Below are positions 1 to 6,412 of a stretch of DNA of 6,609 nucleotides, piece after piece; the first letter of the stretch is position 1; each line of letters begins with the position of its first letter. The notes under the pieces are model-generated. The model was given only the letters and a program-made list of their open reading frames with translations, was not told where the DNA came from and did no database searches. The stretch covers positions 1-6,609 of the forward strand of contig LKUF01000491.1 of assembly GCA_001412335.1 (NCBI GenBank), given 5' to 3'. The stretch comes from Methanolinea sp. SDB. Its GTDB lineage: Archaea; Halobacteriota; Methanomicrobia; Methanomicrobiales; Methanospirillaceae. A program made the translations under genes and the position numbers.

Positions 1-1082
1 TCGGGTGTGATCCCGCACTTGCTCTCCCCCAGTTCCTTCACCTCGTCAAGGATCTGGCAGATCTGTTCCTCGTTGAGCGAATATCCAAGTCCTGCCACGA
101 CATGCTCGAGCGCCTTCTTGCCGGTGTGCTTGCCGAGGATGAACCGCCGCTCCTGTCCAACGAGTTCAGGCATGAAATACTCATACGTGGAGGGGTCTTC
201 AAGAATTGCCGCTATGTGAATCCCGCTTTCATGGGCGAAGGCGTGCTCGCCCACAACGGGTTTTGTCTTCTCCATGCGTATCCCCGAGAACTCCTCAACC
301 ATCTTCGAGAGGGCAAGCAGGTGCGAGAGATCATATCTCTCCACACCACCTTTCACCTGGACTGATACGAGCACCTCCTCGAGAGCAGCGTTTCCTGCCC
401 GTTCGCCGATACCGTTTACGGTGGTGTGGAGCTGGAAGGCCCCGGCCTCGGCCGCAGTCACTGTGTTGGCGGTTGCACACCCCAGATCGTTATGACAGTG
501 GACGCAGAGCGGGGTTTTTGAGAATGAGACCAGTTCAGACATGATCGTATACATCTCTGTGGGGAGAAGACAACCCACCGTATCGGCGAACGAGACGAGA
601 TCGGCACCGTGCTCCCGGCCCTTTCCATACACGTTCTTCAGGAAGGCCAATTCGGTCCTTGATGCGTCCTCTGCAGCGAACCGCACCTCGAGACCGTGGT
701 CTTTTGCAAGGTCGATCATCTGCAGTGCATCGGAGAGGACCACATCGCGAGGTTTCCTGTATTTGTGGCGGATGTGGAGATCGGAGGTTGCAATAAAGAT
801 ACTCACCATGTCCACCCCGCAATCGATGGCAGCTTCCACGTCGGTCTTTCGTGCACGGGCCAGGCAGCATACCCGTGCATCAAGACCCATTCCTGCGATG
901 GATCTCACACAGTCCTTCTCATATGGCGATACCACGGGGAACCCTGCCTCGATCACCTCGATGCCGATCTGATCGAGCATTTGCGCGATTTTTTGCTTCT
1001 CTTCACAGGTAAAGGAGACCCCGGGAGTCTGTTCTCCGTCTCTGAGGGTCACGTCACAGATCTCAATATGCCACGGTTTCAT
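1..1082 (-). CDS. aksA: Homocitrate synthase family, AksA type (3' end cut by window edge)
   Basis: This is an acyl-transferase of the DRE-TIM/HMGL-like family that condenses acetyl-CoA with a 2-oxo acid. In methanogens AksA makes homocitrate and its longer homologues from 2-oxoglutarate, 2-oxoadipate and 2-oxopimelate, leading to alpha-ketosuberate for coenzyme B. I translated 360 residues before the window ends. The N-terminus carries the catalytic LRDGEQTPGV (residues 13-22), the metal-binding HCHND (195-199), GERAGN (226-231) and HESGIH (284-289). Details such as CCLARA (72-77) and RFAAEDASRT (134-143) fit AksA/NifV-like proteins better than plant-type LeuA. The start at 1082 lies inside the end of the upstream thiamine-diphosphate gene (20-nt overlap), with only a weak purine-rich GAGAGAG ribosome site before it. 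AksA proteins are usually about 380-400 aa, so perhaps 20-40 residues are missing. Because the C-terminus is unseen, a LeuA-type regulatory domain cannot be excluded; LeuA or citramalate synthase are the less likely alternatives. Confidence 0.88.
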   Translation of the reverse strand, partial: MKPWHIEICDVTLRDGEQTPGVSFTCEEKQKIAQMLDQIGIEVIEAGFPVVSPYEKDCVRSIAGMGLDARVCCLARARKTDVEAAIDCGVDMVSIFIATSDLHIRHKYRKPRDVVLSDALQMIDLAKDHGLEVRFAAEDASRTELAFLKNVYGKGREHGADLVSFADTVGCLLPTEMYTIMSELVSFSKTPLCVHCHNDLGCATANTVTAAEAGAFQLHTTVNGIGERAGNAALEEVLVSVQVKGGVERYDLSHLLALSKMVEEFSGIRMEKTKPVVGEHAFAHESGIHIAAILEDPSTYEYFMPELVGQERRFILGKHTGKKALEHVVAGLGYSLNEEQICQILDEVKELGESKCGITP

Positions 1083-2343
1083 GTTCTCTCTCTTCCGGAC
1101 ACACTCCGGATACCAGCACCGTCGTCGGCCTGTCTGCCGGACGGATAAATTCTTCGAGCCGCTCTCTGTCATCGGCCCCGATCACCACCGGATCGGCCCA
1201 CTCCAGGTATTTGTATGGCTCATACGAGGACTGGCCACCGGTCATCCCCATGCACCGGTTTACCAGGACAATGCAGAGCAGGGGAGTCTTCTTTTCATAC
1301 ACATCGATAAGGCTTGGAAGACCGGAATGGAGGATTGCGTAATCACCGATCAAGGCAGTCCCTGTGCTTTTGGCAGCGACACCTATTGCCGAACCAAGTC
1401 CAAAACTTGCAATGCTGATTCGGTACGGCGGGTTCATGGTAAGGATCGAGCACCCGGCATCTGCCACGGTCCTCATCCCATTCTCCTCCAGGAGCGAAAA
1501 AAGCAGTCTGTACGGGCATTCACGACACAACGTGCGAAAATAGCCTCTCTCCTCCATCCGTTCCGGAGCCGCACATCCCGCAGGCGGTGCAACCAGGCGG
1601 TGCTCCCTGATAAAAGGCCTTCCAAGCTCCTTCACACCGGCCAGGAGATCCGGTGTTGCCGGGGGCGGGTACACGGTCACTATCCGGGATTCGGCCCGCA
1701 CAGCACCTGCTCCCAGGTCTCCGCCCGAGATCCGGTTCAGCGGCGATTCGCGAGACCACCGGAACATCTCCCCAAAAGCCCGCTCTGCCTCCATGGTCTT
1801 TCCCTTCATCGTAAGGCCGGTGTCTGCCAGCCGCCCGTCCAGATCGACTCGTTGCACCCGGTCAGCGACACCCGTTCCGAAGAGGAGATCGGGAGTCAGG
1901 CGGACGATTGCAGGCCTGGAAAACCGCTCAGACGCCTCAAACGCAGCTTCGACGGCAGGAAAGCAGGTCTCCGGGCCGGGCTCAAGAACGGGTACCTGCG
2001 CCAGTTCGCCGTAATACCGGGAATCCTGTGCGTTCTGGGATCCTGCGGCTTCGATGTCATCCCCGGCGAGAATGATCACGCCTCTCCAGAGACCCTGTGT
2101 GACAGCCTGTATGAGGGGATCGGCACACGCGTTAATCCCGACATTCTTCATTACCACCGCCGCTCTTCTCCCTGAAATGGAGTCGCCAAGTGCGTATTCC
2201 ATCCCCACCTTCTCGGATATCACGATCTCGGCTCCGGTCTTCTCCGCAATGCCGCTCACCGGGTACCCGGGGACTGCATAACAGCGGTCCGCACAGGCGA
2301 GGACGGCCTCCGCAATGATCTCTTCTCCCGAAGATCCGGTCAT
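1063..2343 (-). CDS. IorA-like thiamine-diphosphate enzyme without ferredoxin domain
   Basis: This 426-aa protein resembles the alpha subunit of indolepyruvate:ferredoxin oxidoreductase. The N-terminal pyrimidine-binding half has SEKVGMEYALG (residues 43-53, probable catalytic Glu44) and MKNVGINACADPL (65-77), both close to the IorA pattern. A cysteine segment CRECPYR (273-279) matches the IorA CPGCPHR region. The C-terminal half binds diphosphate and Mg through GDYAILHSG (333-341) followed by NRCMGMTGGQ (362-371). IorA is normally about 600-650 aa and ends in a two-cluster ferredoxin domain; this protein stops at HETVAY and has none, and no beta (IorB-like) gene is next to it. It may therefore decarboxylate a 2-oxo acid non-oxidatively, or need a partner encoded elsewhere. 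The start ATG overlaps the upstream stop as ATGA, and GGAGGG at 2348-2353 lies 4 nt before it. Coupling to aksA suggests a substrate such as alpha-ketosuberate; this is inference. A sulfopyruvate decarboxylase-like role is an alternative. Confidence 0.85.
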   Translation of the reverse strand: MTGSSGEEIIAEAVLACADRCYAVPGYPVSGIAEKTGAEIVISEKVGMEYALGDSISGRRAAVVMKNVGINACADPLIQAVTQGLWRGVIILAGDDIEAAGSQNAQDSRYYGELAQVPVLEPGPETCFPAVEAAFEASERFSRPAIVRLTPDLLFGTGVADRVQRVDLDGRLADTGLTMKGKTMEAERAFGEMFRWSRESPLNRISGGDLGAGAVRAESRIVTVYPPPATPDLLAGVKELGRPFIREHRLVAPPAGCAAPERMEERGYFRTLCRECPYRLLFSLLEENGMRTVADAGCSILTMNPPYRISIASFGLGSAIGVAAKSTGTALIGDYAILHSGLPSLIDVYEKKTPLLCIVLVNRCMGMTGGQSSYEPYKYLEWADPVVIGADDRERLEEFIRPADRPTTVLVSGVCPEEREHETVAY

Positions 2344-3308
2344 TCATCCCTCCATGGCACAAGGTCGCAGCCGCTGCATGCCACGCACATGGATTTCGCC
2401 TGCGAGGGATCAAGCCCGGCCAGGAGAAGGGCATTCTTCTGGATTTCGTACAGCTTCAGGAGCCGCTCCGGGGACGGACGCTCAAATTCCGAGAGCCGGG
2501 CGGCAGGATTCAGGGGTCGAAGGACCGGGATGACACCCTTTCCGGTAAGCTTTCTGATGCAGGCCTCCATCTCCCCGTCGGTCTCGCCAAGACCCACTAT
2601 CACGTTCGAAAAGACGTGGTTCCGGGAGAAAAGTCCCACCGAACGTTCGAGGACGTCCCACATCAGGGTATAGTCAAGACCAGGGCACATCTCTGAAAAA
2701 AGAGACTCTGTCGCGGCCTCGATATTGAACTTGACCTCATCGACACCGAGGCTCGCGAGGTTTTCGGGCGTCTTCTCCGTCGGATAGATGGAGACGCCGA
2801 TGGGAATACCGAACCTGCCAAGCTCCCTGATCACCTCCAGGACATACTTCTCCTCCTCCTCGGGAGTAGAAAGAACGCCGCTCGTTATCGATATCGAATC
2901 GATACGGTCGATGACACTCTCCACCAGTGCGACGATCTCCCCGATGCTCTTTCTCTTTCCTCCAATCTCCGGGACCTCGCAGTAGCGGCACCGGTAGATG
3001 CAGCTGCCGGTCACGGTGATGTAGGCCTGGCGGGGGCAGTGAAGGGCCACGGGCTCCAGTTGCCCGGTTATGGACTCGCCGCCGACAGTCATCTCGGCCC
3101 GCCCATCTCCCAGGTGGCGTATCGATACCGGCGACGAAGAGTCCAGGCCGAGCCTCACACGCCGTTTGCCGACGGCAAAGAAGACCGAACCCTCTCCGCC
3201 GGCCCCAGGACCTGCTGCTGACCGGGATACATAGCGGGCCGCAGGCTCCCCGGTAAGGCGGGCCGAACCGATAGAGAGGAGCTGGGCTTTCAACTCTTTC
3301 CAGTGCAT
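2340..3308 (-). CDS. Radical SAM enzyme, biotin-synthase-related type
   Basis: This 322-aa protein carries the radical SAM cluster motif CIYRCRYCE (CX3CX2C at Cys103, Cys107, Cys110), which should hold a 4Fe-4S cluster that cleaves S-adenosylmethionine. ITSGVL (141-146) sits where the SAM-binding GGE-like strand is expected, and KFNIEAAT (193-200) is a typical later strand. The C-terminus has a second cysteine group, CVACSGCDL (Cys308, Cys311, Cys314), which may bind an auxiliary iron-sulfur cluster. An approximately 90-residue N-terminal domain precedes the barrel and ends near Cys91. The overall look is that of the biotin synthase/lipoyl synthase/HydE-HmdB branch, but I cannot assign a named subfamily. 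I chose the start at 3308 because GGAGG lies 10 nt upstream (3319-3323) and because it gives a 19-nt overlap like its neighbours; a longer in-frame ORF to 3407 would run deep into the previous gene. Possible roles are sulfur insertion or another radical step on a cofactor precursor; the substrate is unknown. Confidence 0.87.
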   Translation of the reverse strand: MHWKELKAQLLSIGSARLTGEPAARYVSRSAAGPGAGGEGSVFFAVGKRRVRLGLDSSSPVSIRHLGDGRAEMTVGGESITGQLEPVALHCPRQAYITVTGSCIYRCRYCEVPEIGGKRKSIGEIVALVESVIDRIDSISITSGVLSTPEEEEKYVLEVIRELGRFGIPIGVSIYPTEKTPENLASLGVDEVKFNIEAATESLFSEMCPGLDYTLMWDVLERSVGLFSRNHVFSNVIVGLGETDGEMEACIRKLTGKGVIPVLRPLNPAARLSEFERPSPERLLKLYEIQKNALLLAGLDPSQAKSMCVACSGCDLVPWRDE

Positions 3309-4183
3309 AACAGGAGTGCCTCCTCGTATCGCGTGTAGAATGGAATGGCCGCCACCGCGCCCACGATCCCCCGTCCTTTCATCACCAGGCGAAGCCGGCC
3401 CGAACACAGGCTTTCTATCGCGCCGGGATCGACCTGGCCGCGTTTCGCCTCCCAGGCAAACTCCACGAGTTCGACCGGATCAAATCCCGTATATGCTGCC
3501 ATACCGGTATCTTCCGAGAGCGTATACCGCTCAAGCAGCGAGCGATATCTCCCGATCAGGCGGCCGGGATTCGTGGTTGCGAACTCGCAGACGATACTCA
3601 CGCAGTTCTTCGTCCGAAACTCGACCGGGAAGAGCTGCACGATGGTATGCGAGAGATAGCACGATTCGTCATCTTCGACAGCCCGTGCGATATTGTGCGC
3701 GAGTGTCCATGTCGCACCCTCTTCAGGTGTGTCTGTATCGTCCACCCCGATAAGGACCCTCTGGTTCCTGGGGATCCAGACTGTTGATCCTGCCGTACGC
3801 CCTCCGCCTGACGGATCCGTCCGGCACCTGGTGACTCCGCCGGCAAACGACCTGCAGCTTGAAGCCCCCACGCCGCCTCCGCCCATACCAAGATAGGAGA
3901 CGGCGATCTCCCGGTCATCGAGGGAGACACCACAGATCCCTGCCGGAAAAGCAGACCCCACAAGATTCAGATTGGCCTGCCCGGGAGTGAGCAGGTACCG
4001 CATGGTCGGTCCTACGTTTCGCACACTCCTGACAAGCGGGCTCCTGGCGTAGTGGAGCCTTGACCACATCGCCCCGCCGATGCAGTCGAAGAATTCGATT
4101 AATTCAACGTTTTCCCCGTTCTCGTCCGCTATCCCCACTATCCGGGGATAATGGATGATGTAGGGCTCAGGTAGTTTCTCCAT
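3290..4183 (-). CDS. mmp11: Methanogenesis marker protein 11-like, TiaS-kinase-like protein B
   Basis: This 297-aa protein has IGVDDTDTPEEGAT (residues 145-158), the signature also found in the ATP-using kinase domain of TiaS (tRNA-Ile2 agmatinylcytidine synthase), and GRGIVGAVAAI (270-280), which corresponds to the GxIGALAAI strand of that family. A glycine-rich stretch GMGGGGVGASSC (99-110) and LSEDTGM (222-228) add to this. The N-terminal part, with GGAMW (36-40), and the length match what I remember of methanogenesis marker protein 11, a conserved methanogen protein of unknown function; the symbol is given on that memory and could belong instead to the paralog upstream. TiaS is about 420 aa with an OB-fold and zinc ribbon for tRNA binding; these are absent, so a small-molecule phosphoryl or adenylyl transfer is more likely than tRNA modification. 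The start at 4183 gives a 17-nt overlap with the previous gene; the ribosome site (GCAGGT, 5 nt away) is weak. An upstream ATG at 4282 was rejected as too deep in the neighbour. Confidence 0.8.
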   Translation of the reverse strand: MEKLPEPYIIHYPRIVGIADENGENVELIEFFDCIGGAMWSRLHYARSPLVRSVRNVGPTMRYLLTPGQANLNLVGSAFPAGICGVSLDDREIAVSYLGMGGGGVGASSCRSFAGGVTRCRTDPSGGGRTAGSTVWIPRNQRVLIGVDDTDTPEEGATWTLAHNIARAVEDDESCYLSHTIVQLFPVEFRTKNCVSIVCEFATTNPGRLIGRYRSLLERYTLSEDTGMAAYTGFDPVELVEFAWEAKRGQVDPGAIESLCSGRLRLVMKGRGIVGAVAAIPFYTRYEEALLLCTGKS

Positions 4184-5135
4184 AGAGACCTGCCGCTTCG
4201 ATTCCCCTGTTCGCCCACAAAACAGCTCCGAGGGCCCCGATCCTTCCCTTGCTCTCGAACCGATCGATGAAGGTGATGCCAAGTTCCGCTGCTGCCGATT
4301 CAGCCTCTTCCCTGGTCATTATCCTGGTTTTCACATCTTTTGCAGTATCATTCCAGAGCTCGCCCGGTTCGAGGGGCTCGATTCCTGAAAAGACAGCGAT
4401 ACCCGTGTCGTCGCTGTAAGTGTTCTCACTGACAAACGTATTCACATAGTCAAGGAGGGCCTGGACCGCACCGGGTCTCACTGCAAAGTTCAGTGCAGAA
4501 CCCACGCAGTTGGTGGTCTTCTTCGGTGCTTCGGGGTTCAGCTGGACGAGCCTCATGTTCAGGAACTCCACGCCATCCATATCGAGCCCTTCGGCACACT
4601 TGAGGGCCATGACCCAGGTGGCTCCTTTTGTCTTTGTATCGGTGTCGTCGATTCCGATCGTCACCTTCTCATACAGCGGACTCGTGATCCGCACCCGGTT
4701 TGTGCGTGCACCGCCCACCACCAGGTCATCTTCTGTGGGATATTCCACGCGGATCACTCCTGGCGCCTGGGGCAGGCAGGCTGCCACTCCGACGCCGGCA
4801 CCTGCCATGCCGGCCCAGGACGTGATCACCTCGTCGCCTGCGACCGATACCCCTTCCAGCGCCTGGCCGCCGATCTCTTTCGAAGCAGCACCGAAGTGGA
4901 CAGGAAAACTCCCCAGACGTGCGGTCATGGTCATGGACGTCCCCTCGACTGAGCAGGACTCGCAGGCGCCACCGGCACGCATCCTGTTTGCGGCGTCCCA
5001 TTCGATCGGTCCCCGGGCCCGGCAATGCTCGACGATCTGCGCAAGCCCGCGTTTTTCATCCACCATTACAAGAAATTTTCTGCAGAAGAGCGGGCCGAAC
5101 CTGTTCCGGACCATTTCGGGAGTATAGGTGTGCAT
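4167..5135 (-). CDS. TiaS-kinase-like protein A, paralog of the Mmp11-like protein
   Basis: This 322-aa protein is a divergent paralog of the protein encoded directly downstream. Shared landmarks in the same order are a glycine-rich stretch GMAGAGVGVAAC (residues 109-120), the kinase-type signature IGIDDTDTKTKGATW (160-174), YSDDTGI (240-246) and GRIGALGAVLW (297-307). It differs in its N-terminal third, which has the cysteine pair CESC (58-61), and in a helical insert rich in Glu and Ala (about 275-285). The DDTDT signature is known from the ATP-binding kinase domain of TiaS; this protein lacks the tRNA-binding C-terminal domains. No function can be assigned from sequence. It is the first gene of the overlapping group, with GGTGA (5143-5147) 7 nt before the start and a TATA-like box about 50 nt upstream. 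A later in-frame Met (residue 8) is an alternative start. The two paralogs could form a heterodimer or act on successive intermediates; this is inference. Confidence 0.8.
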   Translation of the reverse strand: MHTYTPEMVRNRFGPLFCRKFLVMVDEKRGLAQIVEHCRARGPIEWDAANRMRAGGACESCSVEGTSMTMTARLGSFPVHFGAASKEIGGQALEGVSVAGDEVITSWAGMAGAGVGVAACLPQAPGVIRVEYPTEDDLVVGGARTNRVRITSPLYEKVTIGIDDTDTKTKGATWVMALKCAEGLDMDGVEFLNMRLVQLNPEAPKKTTNCVGSALNFAVRPGAVQALLDYVNTFVSENTYSDDTGIAVFSGIEPLEPGELWNDTAKDVKTRIMTREEAESAAAELGITFIDRFESKGRIGALGAVLWANRGIEAAGLYGETT

Positions 5136-5182
5136 GTGTTTGTCACCGAAAATATCGTTAACAGGATATTCGGCAACAAATC

Positions 5183-5190
5183 TATTTAAG
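5183..5190 (-). promoter_or_regulatory. TATA-like box of the five-gene operon
   Basis: The minus strand reads CTTAAATA here, a reasonable archaeal TATA box, about 48 nt upstream of the first start codon (5135). Transcription starting about 25 nt downstream would leave a leader of roughly 20-25 nt that contains the GGTGA ribosome site at 5143-5147. The upstream BRE position is not clearly purine-rich, which weakens the call. Confidence 0.45.
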
Positions 5191-5204
5191 AAGATCGTTT
5201 GATC

Positions 5205-5221
5205 CCTGAAAAAAAAGAAAT
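5205..5221 (-). terminator. Oligo-T terminator after ftr
   Basis: Just after the ftr stop the minus strand reads TTTCTTTTTTTTCAGGG. Archaeal RNA polymerase often stops at such T-tracts without a hairpin. It separates ftr from the downstream operon, though read-through is possible. Confidence 0.55.
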
Positions 5222-6106
5222 TTAAAGAATTTTGGAGAGTTCAAACTTAAAGGGACCCAGACTGCCCCCGAAGTTGCCTGCGCTGATGTACCTGACACCA
5301 GGGACCATGACGGCTGCATTGATCCCCGCTGCCATCGCCTCGGCAACGCATTCCTCGTCCAGGCCGTCGATAACGATCTCGTATACTGCCTTCACCCCTT
5401 CGGGTATCTTGCTGTCGGGCACCTTCTCACGGAGTGTCGGGCAGTATTTTTCATTGGTGCTGGCAGGCATGAACTTGTACTTGTTCGAGCCCACCTTGGA
5501 TCCGCTCGCAACGACTCCGCCGGGGAAACTGGTGATAACCCCGCATACAGAGGAGATCGCATCGACTGCCGCCTGGGCACCCATCAGGGCTGCCATCTGG
5601 TTCTCTCCCATGACGAAGAAATTACCGCCGGCGACGCCCTTGACGATTCCAAACTCTTCTTCCCCGACATATTCACCCTCCATGATCGGGATTACCCAGC
5701 AGTTTCGGCCGCCTACTTCCTTTTTGTACTCGTACCCGTCACCGAAGAAATGCAGTTTTACCGGAATCTTCTCTTCTGCATCAGGAAGGCCGTCGAATAC
5801 TGCCGTCGTGGCCGAGGTCAGAACGCACTCGGCCAGGCGCTCAACAACCTGTTCCTTCAGTTTCTTCTTGGATGCGCATATCAGGATGGATATGCCTGGC
5901 CTTCCGTCGGGGGTTTCATCGGGAGCAAGTATTCCCTCGATCCCTGCCTCGCAGGGACAGCCGATGGCGGATGTGGCGAAGCCGGTTGCTTCGACAGCAG
6001 CCCGGTACGCCCACTCTTCGGTCACTGCAGTGATTATTATCCTGGAAATCCAGGTAGGAAACGCTTCCGCGTAGGTATCGTCAATAGGTACACCGTTAAT
6101 CTCCAT
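5222..6106 (-). CDS. ftr: Formylmethanofuran:tetrahydromethanopterin N-formyltransferase
   Basis: Ftr moves the formyl group from formylmethanofuran to N5 of tetrahydromethanopterin in the cytoplasm, the second step of CO2 reduction to methane. The 294-aa product has the usual family length (about 297 aa) and starts with the typical MEINGVPIDDTYAEAFPTW. Other recognisable segments are the family core IPIMEGEYVGEEEFG (residues 139-153), VKGVAGGNFF (155-164), GSKVGSNKYKFMPAS (202-216) and the C-terminal GNFGGSLGPFKFEL (277-290). The protein is rich in Glu and Asp, as known for archaeal Ftr, which oligomerises. I place the start at 6106 rather than at the longer ORF start at 6136, because AGAGGT (6113-6118) lies 6 nt before it and the extra residues (MLCLCKRGNG) are not family-like. 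It is followed by an oligo-T terminator, so it is probably its own transcription unit. Methylotrophic bacteria also have Ftr homologues, but every neighbour here is methanogen-like. Confidence 0.97.
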   Translation of the reverse strand: MEINGVPIDDTYAEAFPTWISRIIITAVTEEWAYRAAVEATGFATSAIGCPCEAGIEGILAPDETPDGRPGISILICASKKKLKEQVVERLAECVLTSATTAVFDGLPDAEEKIPVKLHFFGDGYEYKKEVGGRNCWVIPIMEGEYVGEEEFGIVKGVAGGNFFVMGENQMAALMGAQAAVDAISSVCGVITSFPGGVVASGSKVGSNKYKFMPASTNEKYCPTLREKVPDSKIPEGVKAVYEIVIDGLDEECVAEAMAAGINAAVMVPGVRYISAGNFGGSLGPFKFELSKIL

Positions 6107-6180
6107 TCCATTACCTCTTTTACACAGACATAACATGATGTTGATAGAAGAACGTTTCTAATTGCCCCGCACCGGAGGAT

Positions 6181-6237
6181 GGGATGAAAAAGACCGGTTC
6201 CTGCCTGCTCCCAAAACCTCCACTCCGGGATGAAAAA
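6181..6237. repeat. Direct repeat GGGATGAAAAA, two copies
   Basis: The 11-mer GGGATGAAAAA occurs at 6181-6191 and 6227-6237, 46 nt apart, between the ftr start and the candidate promoter. On the minus strand it reads TTTTTCATCCC. It may be a binding site or merely two U-tract elements of the leader. Confidence 0.4.
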
Positions 6238-6313
6238 ACCCACTTTCTATACACTGCAGGCGCTACCGGTGATCTCAGGAGAAAAAAACCGTCATTTTAT
6301 GCGCGATCCGCTC

Positions 6314-6361
6314 AAAAAAAGCCTCTGAAATTGTTCTCACATCTGCCTGGAACGAGGCTTT
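6314..6361 (-). terminator. Hairpin followed by T-tract, terminator- or attenuator-like
   Basis: On the minus strand AAAGCCTC (6361-6354) can pair perfectly with GAGGCTTT (6325-6318) across a 28-nt loop, and the right arm runs directly into a tract of seven T. This is the layout of an intrinsic terminator read in the ftr direction. It could end a transcript from upstream or attenuate transcription into ftr. An inverted repeat GAAATTGT (6327-6334) / ACAATTTC (6378-6385) offers a competing pairing. The long loop lowers confidence. Confidence 0.3.
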
Positions 6362-6384
6362 CATGGTGTGAAATCAGACAATTT

Positions 6385-6412
6385 CCCATATATTATATTA
6401 GCTTTACTATAT
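6385..6412. promoter_or_regulatory. TATA-rich segment, candidate promoter
   Basis: The plus strand contains CATATATTATATTAG and further on ACTATATGA; the minus strand gives TAATATAATATATGGG. Either strand could serve as a TATA box. If used for ftr it would give a leader of about 250 nt that starts at the hairpin at 6318-6361. No nearer TATA box for ftr is convincing. Orientation is undecided. Confidence 0.3.

Noticed and set aside
1081..2175. A 364-codon open frame on the plus strand opposite the ThDP enzyme gene.
   Set aside because: Its translation is rich in Arg, His, Pro and Ser with no family motif, and the minus strand has a clear IorA-like protein with conserved motifs. It is a side effect of GC-rich codon use.
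3309..3407. Longer radical SAM start at 3407.
   Set aside because: It would overlap the previous gene by more than 110 nt with a low-complexity Gly/Arg-rich leader, while 3308 has GGAGG at suitable distance.
4184..4282. Longer start for the Mmp11-like protein at 4282.
   Set aside because: It would overlap the previous gene by over 110 nt, and the extra residues do not resemble the paralog's N-terminus.
3290..5135. Calling either kinase-like protein TiaS itself (tRNA-Ile2 agmatinylcytidine synthase).
   Set aside because: Both are too short and lack the OB-fold and zinc-ribbon region; only the kinase signature and the GxxGAxxA strand are shared.
5232..6074. A 280-codon open frame on the plus strand opposite ftr.
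   Set aside because: It is the antisense shadow of a well-recognised gene, dominated by Ser, Pro, Thr and Ala, with no motif of its own.
6107..6136. N-terminal extension of Ftr by ten residues to an upstream ATG.
   Set aside because: The family begins at MEINGV, and the good ribosome site AGAGGT lies inside the extension, 6 nt before 6106.
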